From Microbacteriaceae bacterium (GTDB lineage Bacteria; Actinomycetota; Actinomycetes; Actinomycetales; Microbacteriaceae): a stretch of DNA of 42,740 nt. The translations under genes and the position numbers were made by a program. The notes below the pieces were generated by a model that searched no databases, was not told where the DNA came from, and was given only the letters and a program-made list of their open reading frames with translations. This document shows positions 16,024 to 24,410 of this stretch, piece after piece (within the stretch, counting starts at the first letter, position 1; each line of letters begins with the position of its first letter). The DNA is taken from contig JANXTR010000042.1 in assembly GCA_025352325.1 (NCBI GenBank), positions 1 through 42,740 on the forward strand, written 5' to 3'.

Positions 16024-16809
16024 TCAGCGCTGGCACATGGGGCACCAGGTGACCACGCGCTCCTGTCCAACACGGGCGCCCAGCTCCCCGCCGAGCAGCC
16101 GGGTTCCGCAGCGCCGGCACGGCTGCCCGGTGCGGCCGTAGACCCAGCTCCGGCGTCCGGGTCGAGTGTCGCCGGTCGTGACCCGCGGGTGACGGTCGCG
16201 ATTGGCCACGAGCAGGCGGCGGGCCAGATCGACGACGGCCGCGGCATCCGTCTCACCGATCGGGGCGGTGGGCAGTACCCCGCGGAGGAAGCAGAGCTCG
16301 TTGGCGTAGACGTTGCCGACGCCGGCGAGGTTGCGCTGCTCGAGCACGGCTCCGAAGACCGGGGCCTCGGGATGCTCCTCCAGCCGTCGCACGGCCTCGG
16401 CAGCGTGGGCGGATCCCCAGGTGGGGTCGAGCAGATCGGGACCGAGGTGACCGACGGCGGACTCCTCCTCGGACCTCGGGATCAGCTCCGTGGTGCCGAG
16501 TTCGAAGCCGATCGCGGTGACGGATGCCGTGCGCAGCACCGCCCGGGCCTGAAACGCCGGCTTGGGCCAGCGAGCACCCGGCGTGACCACCCGCCAGGAC
16601 CCCTCCATCTTGAGGTGGGTGTGCAGGCTCCAGTCGCCGATCCGGTGCAGCAGGTGCTTGCCGCGGGAGACCACCTCGTGCACGGTCTCGCCCGTGAGGT
16701 CGGCGGCCGCGAACTTCGGCACGCGCAGCTCGAAGCCGGTGAGCACCAGCCCCGCGAGCGCCTCGTTCTGGCGTCTCGCGGTCTGGAAGACGGTGTCGCC
16801 CTCGGGCAT
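16024..16809 (-). CDS. nei2: endonuclease VIII / Nei2-type DNA glycosylase
   Basis: 261 residues. It removes oxidised bases and nicks abasic sites during base-excision repair. The start is fixed by the catalytic N-terminus: PEGDT must begin at residue 2 (Pro2 nucleophile, Glu3), giving ATG 16809, not 16842. GKHLLHRIGDWSLHTHLKMEGSW is the family substrate region, LEQRNLAGVGNVYANELCFL the helix-two-turn-helix, and CRRCGT...TWCPMCQR a C-terminal four-cysteine zinc finger. It lies 19 bases downstream of lhr. The same lhr-nei2 adjacency occurs in mycobacteria, where the pair is linked to DNA damage. Confidence 0.93.
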   Translation of the reverse strand: MPEGDTVFQTARRQNEALAGLVLTGFELRVPKFAAADLTGETVHEVVSRGKHLLHRIGDWSLHTHLKMEGSWRVVTPGARWPKPAFQARAVLRTASVTAIGFELGTTELIPRSEEESAVGHLGPDLLDPTWGSAHAAEAVRRLEEHPEAPVFGAVLEQRNLAGVGNVYANELCFLRGVLPTAPIGETDAAAVVDLARRLLVANRDRHPRVTTGDTRPGRRSWVYGRTGQPCRRCGTRLLGGELGARVGQERVVTWCPMCQR

Positions 16810-16828
16810 CTGTGGTTGACCTTTGCGC

Positions 16829-19800
16829 CTAGCCGACCGCACCTGCGCCGGCGCGGAGGCGCAGTCCCTGCGGCGTCGGGGCGAATCCGGCGCGCACCAG
16901 CGCGTCGCCGAGCACCGTGCCGACCGAGAACTCGCCGTCGATCTTCTCCACGCGCAGCTTGCCGCCGCTGGCCCGCACCGTGCCGGCCAGCGAGGCGGCT
17001 GCGGCCTCCCGCCCGCTCACGTCGTCCGCGGCGACGAAGTCGAGCAGCGTCTTGCCACCGCGCTCCACATAGAGCGCCAGCGCGCCGTCGACGAGCACCA
17101 CGAGGGCGCCTGCCTTGCGTCCGGGGCGATGTCCGGTGGGCGGATCGGGCCATCCGAGGGCTGCGCCGTAGGGGTTCGCAGGGTCACAGGCGGCGAGAGT
17201 CAGGGCGACGCGGGGCTTCTCCGACAGGGCTCCGGATGCGTCATCCGCCACGAAGGCCCGCAACCGGTCGACCGTGGCCGGCGTGGCGAACTGCGCGGCC
17301 CCGAGCCCCTGCACGAAGTATCCGCGGCGGGTGCGCCCGGTCTCTTCGAGACCGCTCAACACCTTGTACGCCAGCGCGAATCCTCCGATGACGCCCTCGC
17401 TGACGACCGCGCCGCGCGTGACAACGCCGTGCCGCTCGAGCAGCTGCTCGGCCAGTGCGGTGGCGCGGGCGGTCGTGACGATCTCGGTCTCGGGGAGCAG
17501 GCTCCAGCGGCCGGCCACCATCGGCGGCGCGGTCGCGGCGAGCTTGTTGGCGACGGATGCTGCCGCTCGCGCACGGCCGCCGCGGAACGCCCGGTTGCGT
17601 GGCGTCGCCCGAGCCCGAGTGGTGGTGGCGCCCAGCTTCGCGCGGAGCGGCGCCAGGGTGTCGTTGCCGACCAGCCCGGCCCAGACCAGCTCCCACAGCG
17701 CGGTCGCCAGCGTCGTGTCGTCGACCGTCCCCGCCGGGGCCAGCGAGGCCGCGAGCTGGCGGAAGAAGTACGCACCTCCGCCGGTGAGCGCCAGCAGGAT
17801 GCGATCGTGCAGCTCGCTCGCGTCGGTGAGGGTCGGCTCGGCGAGGCTGAGTGGCGCGTTCTCGGCGAGGTGGAGGCTGAGCCAGCCGTCGTTGCCCGGT
17901 AGCTCGCCGCGACCGGCCCACAGCACCTCGCCGGTCGTCGTGAGTTCGTCGAGCATCGCGGGGGAATAGTCGCGCACCCGACTCGGCAGGACCAGGCTCT
18001 CCCACGCCGAGGCCGGGATTGCCACCCCCGCGAGCTGGTCGATCGCGGTCACCAGGCCGTCGATGCCGCGCAGGCCCGGGCGCGGAGCGCCGTTCGCAGG
18101 GCTCGCGTCGAGCGCGCCGACCTTCTGCCAGTCGGGGAGGAACCGCCCGAGTGCGCTCTGCGGCACGGGCTCGACCTCGGAGCGCAGGGCGGCGAGACTC
18201 CGGCTCCGCAGCCGGCGCAGCACCTCGGCGTCGACCCACTCCGAACCCGTGGCGCCCGGACGAAACTCGCCCTCGACCGCGCGACGATCGGATGCCAGCC
18301 GGCGTAGCGCATCCATCACCACCGCGACGCCGAGCCCGAGGCGGGTCGCAGCCTCCGCAGCCGGGAAGGGCACGTGGGTGCGGGTGTAGCGGCTCACGAG
18401 GTCGCCGACCGGATCCATGACCGGCTCGAGAAACACGGTCGGCACACCGATCGGCAGCGGCACGCCGAGGGCGTCGCGAAGGCGGCTGGCGTCTTCGATC
18501 ACCGCCCAGCGCTGTTCGCCGGCGATCGTGGCGCGCAGGATGCGGTTGGCGCGGGCGAAGCCGTCGAGGATGCGCTCGAGAGGGTTCGCAGCGGCCGAGC
18601 TGTCGGAGTTGGTGGGTTCGCCGGGCTCGAACTGCGCCAACTGGTGCAGTTCAGCGACGAACGGCGTCGCGCGCGCCGCGAGTTCCGCGGTCGAGAGCGG
18701 ACCGAGGAGTCGCAGCAGATCGACGAGCCCCTCCGCGTCCTTCGCGCGACGATCGGGCGCGAGCCGCTGCAGCTCCTGCTCGAGTTGCTCGATGACCTTC
18801 GGATCGAGCAACTCGCGCAGCTCGGCGCGGCCCAGCAGCTCGGCGAGCAGTGTCGGATCGAGCGAGAGTGCGGCCGCCCGACGCTCCGCGAGCGGCGAGT
18901 CCCCCTCGTACATGAACGCAGCGACATATCCGAACAACAGGCTGCGCGCGAACGGGGACGGCACCTCGGTCTCCACCTCGACGAGTCGCACCTTGCGGGT
19001 CGCGATCTCGTTGGTGAGCTCGGCGAGCGCGGGCAGGTCGTAGACGTCCTGCAGCACCTCGCGCACCGTCTCGAGGATGATCGGGAAGCTCGGGTACTTG
19101 CGCGCCACCTCGAGCAGCTGGGCGCTGCGCTGCCGCTGCTGCCAGAGCGGGGACCGACGCCCGGGGTTGTAGCGGGGGAGCAGCAGGGCGCGGGCCGCGC
19201 ACTCCCGGAAGCGGGACGCGAACAGCGCGCTGCCGCCGACCTCGCTCGTCACGATGTCGTCGAGCTCCTGCGGCTCGAACAGGAACAGCTCGGCACCGGG
19301 AGGCTCTGCATCGGTCTCGGGCAGGCGCACCACGATGCCGTCGTCGCCCGCCATAGCCGACCCATCGACGCCGAGTCGCTCCCGGATGCGCGCCGTGACG
19401 GCCAGAGCCCAGGGCGCGTGCACGGGCATGCCGTACGGGGAATGCAGCACGAGCCGCCAGTCGCCGAGCTCGTCGCGGAAGCGCTCGACCAGCAGGGTCG
19501 TGTCGGTCGGCACGGCGCCGGTGGCCGTCTTCTGCTCCTGGACGAAGGTGATGAGGTTGTTGACCGCCCAGGGGTCGAGGCCAGCCAGTTCGATGCGTTC
19601 CCGGATGCGCTCGCTCACCGCGCCGCCGGCAGCGAGTTCTCGCGTGAAGGCCCCGATCGCGCGCCCGAGCTCGGCCGGACGTCCGAGCCCGTCCCCCTTC
19701 CAGAACGGCACGCGGCCCGGCTGCCCGAAGGCGGGCGAGACCAGCACACGATCCGAGGTGATCTCTTCGATGCGCCAGCTCGTCGCGCCGAGCGCGAAGA

Positions 19801-21553
19801 CGTCGCCGACGCGCGACTCGTAGACCATCTCCTCGTCGAGCTCGCCGACCCGCCGCGCGCCCTCCTCGCCGCCGACGATGAACACGCCGAACAGGCCGCG
19901 GTCGGGGATGGTCCCGCCGCTCGTGACAGCCAGCCGCTGGGCACCGGGGCGACCAGTGATCGTGCCAGCCACGCGGTCCCAGACGATACGCGGGCGCAGT
20001 TCGGCGAACTCGTCGCTCGGGTACCGCCCCGCCAGCAGGTCGAGCGTTGCCTCGAATGCCGAGCGCGGCAGGGTCGCGAACGGAGCCGAGCGGCGCACCG
20101 TCTCCCACCAGTCCTCGACATCGAGGGTGTCGAGCGCGACGGCGGCGACGGTCTGCTGCGCCAGGATGTCGAGCGGGTTCTGCGGGACCGAGAGCGCCTC
20201 GATCAGCCCGGTCCGCATCCGCTCGCTCGCAACGGTCGTGTGCAACAGATCCGCGCGATGCTTCGGGAACAGCACACCCTTCGAGATCTCACCCACCTGA
20301 TGTCCGGCACGCCCGACGCGCTGCAGCCCACTCGCGACGCTCGGTGGCGACTCAACCTGGATCACCAGGTCGACCGCACCCATGTCGATGCCGAGTTCGA
20401 GCGAACTGGTCGCGACGACGCAGCGCAGGCGACCCGACTTGAGGTCGTCCTCGATGATGGCGCGCTGCTCCTTGGAGACGCTTCCGTGATGCGCGCGCGC
20501 CAGCAGCGGCGAGTCGGAGACGGCGGTCGCGAGCTGCCCGGCCTGTGTGATGCCCGATCCGCCGACCGTCTGCGCCGGATACCCGACGACCGGGAGGCCC
20601 GTGAGCTTCTCTTCGTACAACTCGTTGAGGGATGCGGTGAGCCGCTCCGCCAGTCGGCGCGAGTTCGCAAACACGATGGTCGAGCGGTGCTTGAGCACCT
20701 CCTCGACGATCGCCGCGTCGACGTGCGGCCAGATAGAGCCGGAGCTCTGCAGCCCGACCTCATCGTCGTCGAGCGGCTCGCTGGTTGCGCGTGCGCCGAG
20801 CTCGGTCATGTCCTCGACGGGCACCACGACGCGCAGGTCGAACGTCTTCTCGATCGGGGGCGCCACGATCGTCACCGGCGTCCGGCCGCCGAGGAAACGC
20901 GCCACCTCCTCCTTCGGCCGCACCGTCGCCGAGAGCCCGATTCGCTGCGCCGGCGTCGGCAGCTGCTGGTCGAGTCGCTCCAGCGACACCGCGAGGTGGG
21001 CGCCGCGCTTCGTCGCCGCGACGGCGTGGATCTCGTCGATGATGACCGTCTCGACTCCGCCGAGCGTGTCGCGGGCGGCGCTCGTGAGCATGAGGAACAG
21101 CGACTCCGGCGTCGTGATCAGAATGTCAGGAGGGTCGCGCAGCAGCACTCGCCGGTCCGCGGCCGGGGTGTCGCCCGAGCGCACGCCGACGGTGATGACG
21201 GGCGTCTCGACGCCGACTCCTTTCGCAGCAAGACGGCGGGCCGTCTGCATGATGCCGACCAGCGGGGAGCGCAGGTTGCGCTCGACATCGACGCCCAACG
21301 CCTTCAACGGCGAGATGTAGAGCACCCGTGTGCGGTGCTTCGGATTCTCGGGACGTGGCGTCGTCGCGAGCCGGTCGAGCGACCAGAGAAAGGCGGACAG
21401 TGTTTTTCCCGAGCCGGTCGGTGCGACGACGAGCGCGTGCTGACCGGAGCTGATCGCGTCCCAGGCGCCGAGCTGCGCGCTCGTCGGATACGGGAACGCG
21501 CCGGTGAACCACTCGCGCGTCGCCGGCGAGAAGCGCTCGAGGGCGGGCTCCAT
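16829..21553 (-). CDS. lhr: Lhr-type ATP-dependent DNA helicase
   Basis: 1574 residues, full length for the long Lhr (Lhr-Core plus C-terminal extension). Lhr is a 3'-5' superfamily 2 helicase acting on DNA and RNA:DNA hybrids in repair. Visible motifs are APTGSGKT (44-51), SPLKALGVDVERNL, DEIHAVAATKRGAHLA (DEIH 173-176), LSATVRP, ATSSLELGIDMG and QRVGRAGHQ. The C-terminal half holds the winged-helix domains and the long extension that helps tetramerisation. Reads into nei2 after 19 bases, so one damage-response operon is likely. Confidence 0.95.
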   Translation of the reverse strand: MEPALERFSPATREWFTGAFPYPTSAQLGAWDAISSGQHALVVAPTGSGKTLSAFLWSLDRLATTPRPENPKHRTRVLYISPLKALGVDVERNLRSPLVGIMQTARRLAAKGVGVETPVITVGVRSGDTPAADRRVLLRDPPDILITTPESLFLMLTSAARDTLGGVETVIIDEIHAVAATKRGAHLAVSLERLDQQLPTPAQRIGLSATVRPKEEVARFLGGRTPVTIVAPPIEKTFDLRVVVPVEDMTELGARATSEPLDDDEVGLQSSGSIWPHVDAAIVEEVLKHRSTIVFANSRRLAERLTASLNELYEEKLTGLPVVGYPAQTVGGSGITQAGQLATAVSDSPLLARAHHGSVSKEQRAIIEDDLKSGRLRCVVATSSLELGIDMGAVDLVIQVESPPSVASGLQRVGRAGHQVGEISKGVLFPKHRADLLHTTVASERMRTGLIEALSVPQNPLDILAQQTVAAVALDTLDVEDWWETVRRSAPFATLPRSAFEATLDLLAGRYPSDEFAELRPRIVWDRVAGTITGRPGAQRLAVTSGGTIPDRGLFGVFIVGGEEGARRVGELDEEMVYESRVGDVFALGATSWRIEEITSDRVLVSPAFGQPGRVPFWKGDGLGRPAELGRAIGAFTRELAAGGAVSERIRERIELAGLDPWAVNNLITFVQEQKTATGAVPTDTTLLVERFRDELGDWRLVLHSPYGMPVHAPWALAVTARIRERLGVDGSAMAGDDGIVVRLPETDAEPPGAELFLFEPQELDDIVTSEVGGSALFASRFRECAARALLLPRYNPGRRSPLWQQRQRSAQLLEVARKYPSFPIILETVREVLQDVYDLPALAELTNEIATRKVRLVEVETEVPSPFARSLLFGYVAAFMYEGDSPLAERRAAALSLDPTLLAELLGRAELRELLDPKVIEQLEQELQRLAPDRRAKDAEGLVDLLRLLGPLSTAELAARATPFVAELHQLAQFEPGEPTNSDSSAAANPLERILDGFARANRILRATIAGEQRWAVIEDASRLRDALGVPLPIGVPTVFLEPVMDPVGDLVSRYTRTHVPFPAAEAATRLGLGVAVVMDALRRLASDRRAVEGEFRPGATGSEWVDAEVLRRLRSRSLAALRSEVEPVPQSALGRFLPDWQKVGALDASPANGAPRPGLRGIDGLVTAIDQLAGVAIPASAWESLVLPSRVRDYSPAMLDELTTTGEVLWAGRGELPGNDGWLSLHLAENAPLSLAEPTLTDASELHDRILLALTGGGAYFFRQLAASLAPAGTVDDTTLATALWELVWAGLVGNDTLAPLRAKLGATTTRARATPRNRAFRGGRARAAASVANKLAATAPPMVAGRWSLLPETEIVTTARATALAEQLLERHGVVTRGAVVSEGVIGGFALAYKVLSGLEETGRTRRGYFVQGLGAAQFATPATVDRLRAFVADDASGALSEKPRVALTLAACDPANPYGAALGWPDPPTGHRPGRKAGALVVLVDGALALYVERGGKTLLDFVAADDVSGREAAAASLAGTVRASGGKLRVEKIDGEFSVGTVLGDALVRAGFAPTPQGLRLRAGAGAVG

Positions 21554-21611
21554 CCGACCATCTTCGCCGGAACCGCCGACCCCCGCTGGTTGAGGCCGTC
21601 GAGACCGAGAC

Positions 21612-22241
21612 CTACAGGCGAGCCACGAGGAACGCGTGGATGTCGTCGAGCTCCTCGCTCGAGATCGTGTGTGTCACCCCGCGGTAGGTGGCTGCCGTCA
21701 GTTCCACGTGCGCGGGCAGCCAGCGCGCGGTGCGCTCGATGGCCGACGCGCCGATTACGACATCGGCGTCGCCCCGACCCCAGAACACCGGATGCTGCGT
21801 CAACTCGCCATCGTGCGGCATCACGCCGTCGACCGAGTAGCCCGAAAGGTTGAGGGCGAAGCCGACCCGCTCGGGCGCCGTGCGGAGCAGCTGCAACGCC
21901 ATCACGCCCCCCTGCGAAAACCCGAGCACGCCGAGCCCCGGCGGCGTGAACGGCAGCGCGTCGAGCCAGGCAAGCACGGCGTGCACCGCGAGGCCCACTC
22001 CGGCCGCAGAGGGGTTGCTCGGCACCTCGCCGACCCACCACGAGAATCCGGGGCCCTCCTGCAAAGGAGCGCGCAGCGAGGAGACCACGAAATCGCCCGG
22101 CAGCCGTTCGATCAGGCCGGCCAGGTCGCCCTCGTGGCTGCCCTTGCCGTGCAGCAGGAGCAGCAGCGGCTTGCCGGCGCGCTGCGGCTCGGGGAGGCTC
22201 CAGATGACGGTGCCGGGATCGATGGTCAGGGGGTCGCTCAC
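21612..22241 (-). CDS. alpha/beta hydrolase, phospholipase/carboxylesterase family, second copy
   Basis: 209 residues from GTG 22241, which overlaps the stop of the paralogue upstream (GTGA). Cytosolic serine esterase fold: LLLLLHGKGSHEGD oxyanion region, nucleophile Ser in GFSQGGVMAL, acid Asp in WGRGDADVVIG and His in RGVTHTISSEEL. The family acts on short acyl esters; the natural substrate is unknown. Tandem copies from a duplication, now about 40% identical by eye. Confidence 0.85.
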   Translation of the reverse strand: MSDPLTIDPGTVIWSLPEPQRAGKPLLLLLHGKGSHEGDLAGLIERLPGDFVVSSLRAPLQEGPGFSWWVGEVPSNPSAAGVGLAVHAVLAWLDALPFTPPGLGVLGFSQGGVMALQLLRTAPERVGFALNLSGYSVDGVMPHDGELTQHPVFWGRGDADVVIGASAIERTARWLPAHVELTAATYRGVTHTISSEELDDIHAFLVARL

Positions 22242-22855
22242 GCGGCTACCTCTTTCAGGAAGGAGTACACGTCGCCGAGTTCGGCATCCGTAATCCAGTG
22301 GCCGACATCCTCGTAGATGCGCTCGGTGAGAGTGCTGTGCTCGGCCAGCCACACGCGGGTCGCGCCGACCTGCGTGTCGGGGATCACCTCGTCCGCGGTG
22401 CCGCGGCCCCAGAACACCGGGGGACGCACGACCTCGAGCTCGGGATCACCCGGGTCGACCGTCTCGTCGGCGATGGCCGAGAGCATGATCGCCGCATCGA
22501 TGAGATCCGGATGCCGCCGAAGCGTCTGCAGCGCGAGCACTCCGCCCTGCGAGAAACCGAGCACCGCCACCGACGACGCGTGACCCTTCGACTTCCTGAC
22601 CCAGTCCGCGAGCGCGTCGGCCGCCGCGTCGAGCGGACCCGGCCGGGACGCGGCCACGTCGAACCACGACCAACCCGAGCTCGAGGCGATCGGCCCGCGC
22701 GGCGAGGCGATCACGTGCCCGAGCGGCAGATACGGCGAAAGCTGGAACAGCGAGCCCTCGTGATCGCCGAGCCCGTGCAGGAGCACGAGCAGCGGCCTTC
22801 CGGCGCGCTCGGCGACCGGAGTGCTCCAGATCACAACAGACGGGTCGATCCCCAT
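22238..22855 (-). CDS. alpha/beta hydrolase, phospholipase/carboxylesterase family, first copy
   Basis: 205 residues. LLVLLHGLGDHEGS, GFSQGGVLALQTL (nucleophile Ser), FWGRGTADEVIP (Asp) and EDVGHWITDAELGDV (His) give an intact catalytic triad. Both copies begin with a similar strand (VVIWSTPVAERAGRPLLVLL here, VIWSLPEPQRAGKPLLLLL in the second). It overlaps the second copy by four bases and lies 13 bases after the oxidoreductase gene, so all three may be one transcript. Confidence 0.86.
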   Translation of the reverse strand: MGIDPSVVIWSTPVAERAGRPLLVLLHGLGDHEGSLFQLSPYLPLGHVIASPRGPIASSSGWSWFDVAASRPGPLDAAADALADWVRKSKGHASSVAVLGFSQGGVLALQTLRRHPDLIDAAIMLSAIADETVDPGDPELEVVRPPVFWGRGTADEVIPDTQVGATRVWLAEHSTLTERIYEDVGHWITDAELGDVYSFLKEVAA

Positions 22856-22868
22856 GCCTTCACGGTAC

Positions 22869-23795
22869 TCACCAGAGCAGAACGAGCTTGCCGCGACGCC
22901 CCGAACCGTCGAGCATCGCGCGGTAGGCGTCCGCGACGCGCGCCACGGGGAACGTCTGCGCGACCGCGGTCGTCAGAGCCCCGCTTTCGGCGAGCGCGAC
23001 GATCTCGGCCAGCCCCGCGGCATCCGGCTTCACGCCGACCCCCGCGACGTCGATGCCGCGCTCGGAGTCCGGCAGCACGCTCACCGAGCGGTAGGTGCCG
23101 CCATCGTGGACCGCCTCGAGACCGATCGCGGTTCCCGGCACCGTGTTGAGCACGGCGTCCACTCCGCCGGGAACCAGTTCGCGAACCGCCGCCCCGAGGT
23201 CGGCCGCGTTGCGCGGAACGAACTGCGCACCGGTGGCGACGAGCTCGTCACGATCCTTCTCGGCGGCGCTCGCGATCACGGTCACGCCCGCATGCACCGC
23301 GAGCTCGACCGCCAGCTTGCCGACGCCGCCGGCTGCGCCGGTGACGAGGACCGTGCCGATGTCACCGGCTGCGCGTAGCAGGTGCAGCGCGGTGAGTCCG
23401 TTGAGGCCGAAGGTGGTGAGCTCGGCCGCACTGAGTGGGCCGGATGCCGCAGCCACCTGTTCCACGGGGAGCGCGACCAGCCCGGCCTGCGTGCCGTTCG
23501 CCGCGGCGAACCAGCCCGAGAACCCGAGCACCTTCGTGCCGATCCAGCCGGAGTCCACGCCTTCGCCGACCGCCGTGACGGTTCCCGCGAGATCCCAGCC
23601 CGGGATCCACGGTGCTTGGGACGACGCGGGGAAGCGAGCCGTTATCCCGCCGCTGACGATGCCGCTGTCGACCGGATTGATGGTCGCGGCCTCCGTGGCG
23701 ACGAGCACCTCGCCGGCGCCCGGCGTCGGATCGGGGAGCTCCAGCACCGCGATCGAGTCGGGTCCGGTGGGCTGGCTGACAGTAACAGCGATCAT
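22869..23795 (-). CDS. NADP-dependent quinone oxidoreductase-like (medium-chain dehydrogenase family)
   Basis: 308 residues. N-terminal GroES-like domain (GEVLVATEAATINPVDSGIV; PGWDLAGTVTAVGEGVD) and a Rossmann domain with VLVTGAAGGVGKLAVELA. It lacks zinc-binding cysteines, as in zinc-independent quinone reductases. It likely reduces quinones or enones with NADPH. First of three minus-strand genes with the two esterases, and divergent from the DUF4916 gene, leaving only about 50 bases for both promoters. Confidence 0.88.
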   Translation of the reverse strand: MIAVTVSQPTGPDSIAVLELPDPTPGAGEVLVATEAATINPVDSGIVSGGITARFPASSQAPWIPGWDLAGTVTAVGEGVDSGWIGTKVLGFSGWFAAANGTQAGLVALPVEQVAAASGPLSAAELTTFGLNGLTALHLLRAAGDIGTVLVTGAAGGVGKLAVELAVHAGVTVIASAAEKDRDELVATGAQFVPRNAADLGAAVRELVPGGVDAVLNTVPGTAIGLEAVHDGGTYRSVSVLPDSERGIDVAGVGVKPDAAGLAEIVALAESGALTTAVAQTFPVARVADAYRAMLDGSGRRGKLVLLW

Positions 23796-23848
23796 GTGAT
23801 CTACCGTATGACCCCGTGCCGGGTGTCGGCTGGGTCACAATGGGGAGC

Positions 23849-24391
23849 ATGAGCTCCGTGGGAACACCCGACCCGAACTCGTCCTGGCTGTCGGACAGCG
23901 ACCTCGCCGACGTGCGCCGCCGCATCCCGATCCTCTACGTCGAGGCGGTCCCGGTGCGCGTCGATGGCATGGGAGTCGTCACGAGCGTCGGCGTGTTGCT
24001 CCGCGCCAACGCGCAGGGGCAGATCACCCGCACCCTCGTCAGCGGCCGCGTGATGTACGGCGAGACCCTGCGCGACGCGCTGTTCCGTCACCTCGAGAAA
24101 GATCTCGGCGCCCTCGCGTTCCCGCAGCTGCCGCCGTCGCCCGTGCCGTTCTCGGTCGCCGAGTACTTCCCGATCCCGGGTCTGAGTGCTTACCTGGATG
24201 AGCGGCAGCACGCCGTCGCGCTGGCATACGTTGTCCCCGTCACGGGCACGCTCGAGCCGCGTCAGGATGCCCTCGAGCTCACCTGGATGACCCCGGCCGA
24301 GGCCTCGTCCCCGTCGACCCACGCCGAGATGGAAGGCGGTCGCGGCACACTGCTGCGCGCTGCGCTCGCCTCGGTCGGAGTGCTCGGCTAG
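23849..24391 (+). CDS. DUF4916 / Nudix-like protein
   Basis: 180 residues from ATG 23849; in-frame ATGs at 23840 and 23816 are alternatives, since the purine-rich GGGGAG lies too close to 23849 to be ideal and a leaderless message is possible. N-terminal NSSWLSDSDLADVRRRIPIL is typical of DUF4916. The Nudix box is visible but degenerate: GRVMYGETLRDALFRHLEKD, with His and Lys-Asp where the canonical REUxEE has acidic metal ligands. Hydrolase activity is therefore doubtful, or uses altered metal ligands. No substrate known. Confidence 0.8.
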   Translation: MSSVGTPDPNSSWLSDSDLADVRRRIPILYVEAVPVRVDGMGVVTSVGVLLRANAQGQITRTLVSGRVMYGETLRDALFRHLEKDLGALAFPQLPPSPVPFSVAEYFPIPGLSAYLDERQHAVALAYVVPVTGTLEPRQDALELTWMTPAEASSPSTHAEMEGGRGTLLRAALASVGVLG

Positions 24392-24410
24392 CGCGCCGAG
24401 CGGAAGGGCG

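Noticed and set aside
14913-16256. 447-residue frame joining the DUF3052 gene to an upstream start
   Set aside because: Crosses the membrane-protein gene 15317-15934 out of frame; the true start is ATG 15314, two bases after the upstream stop.
18374-21853. 1159-residue plus-strand open frame opposite lhr
   Set aside because: Antisense shadow created by high GC codons; composition is Arg/Gly/Leu/Glu-heavy and no domain is seen, while the minus strand has all Lhr motifs.
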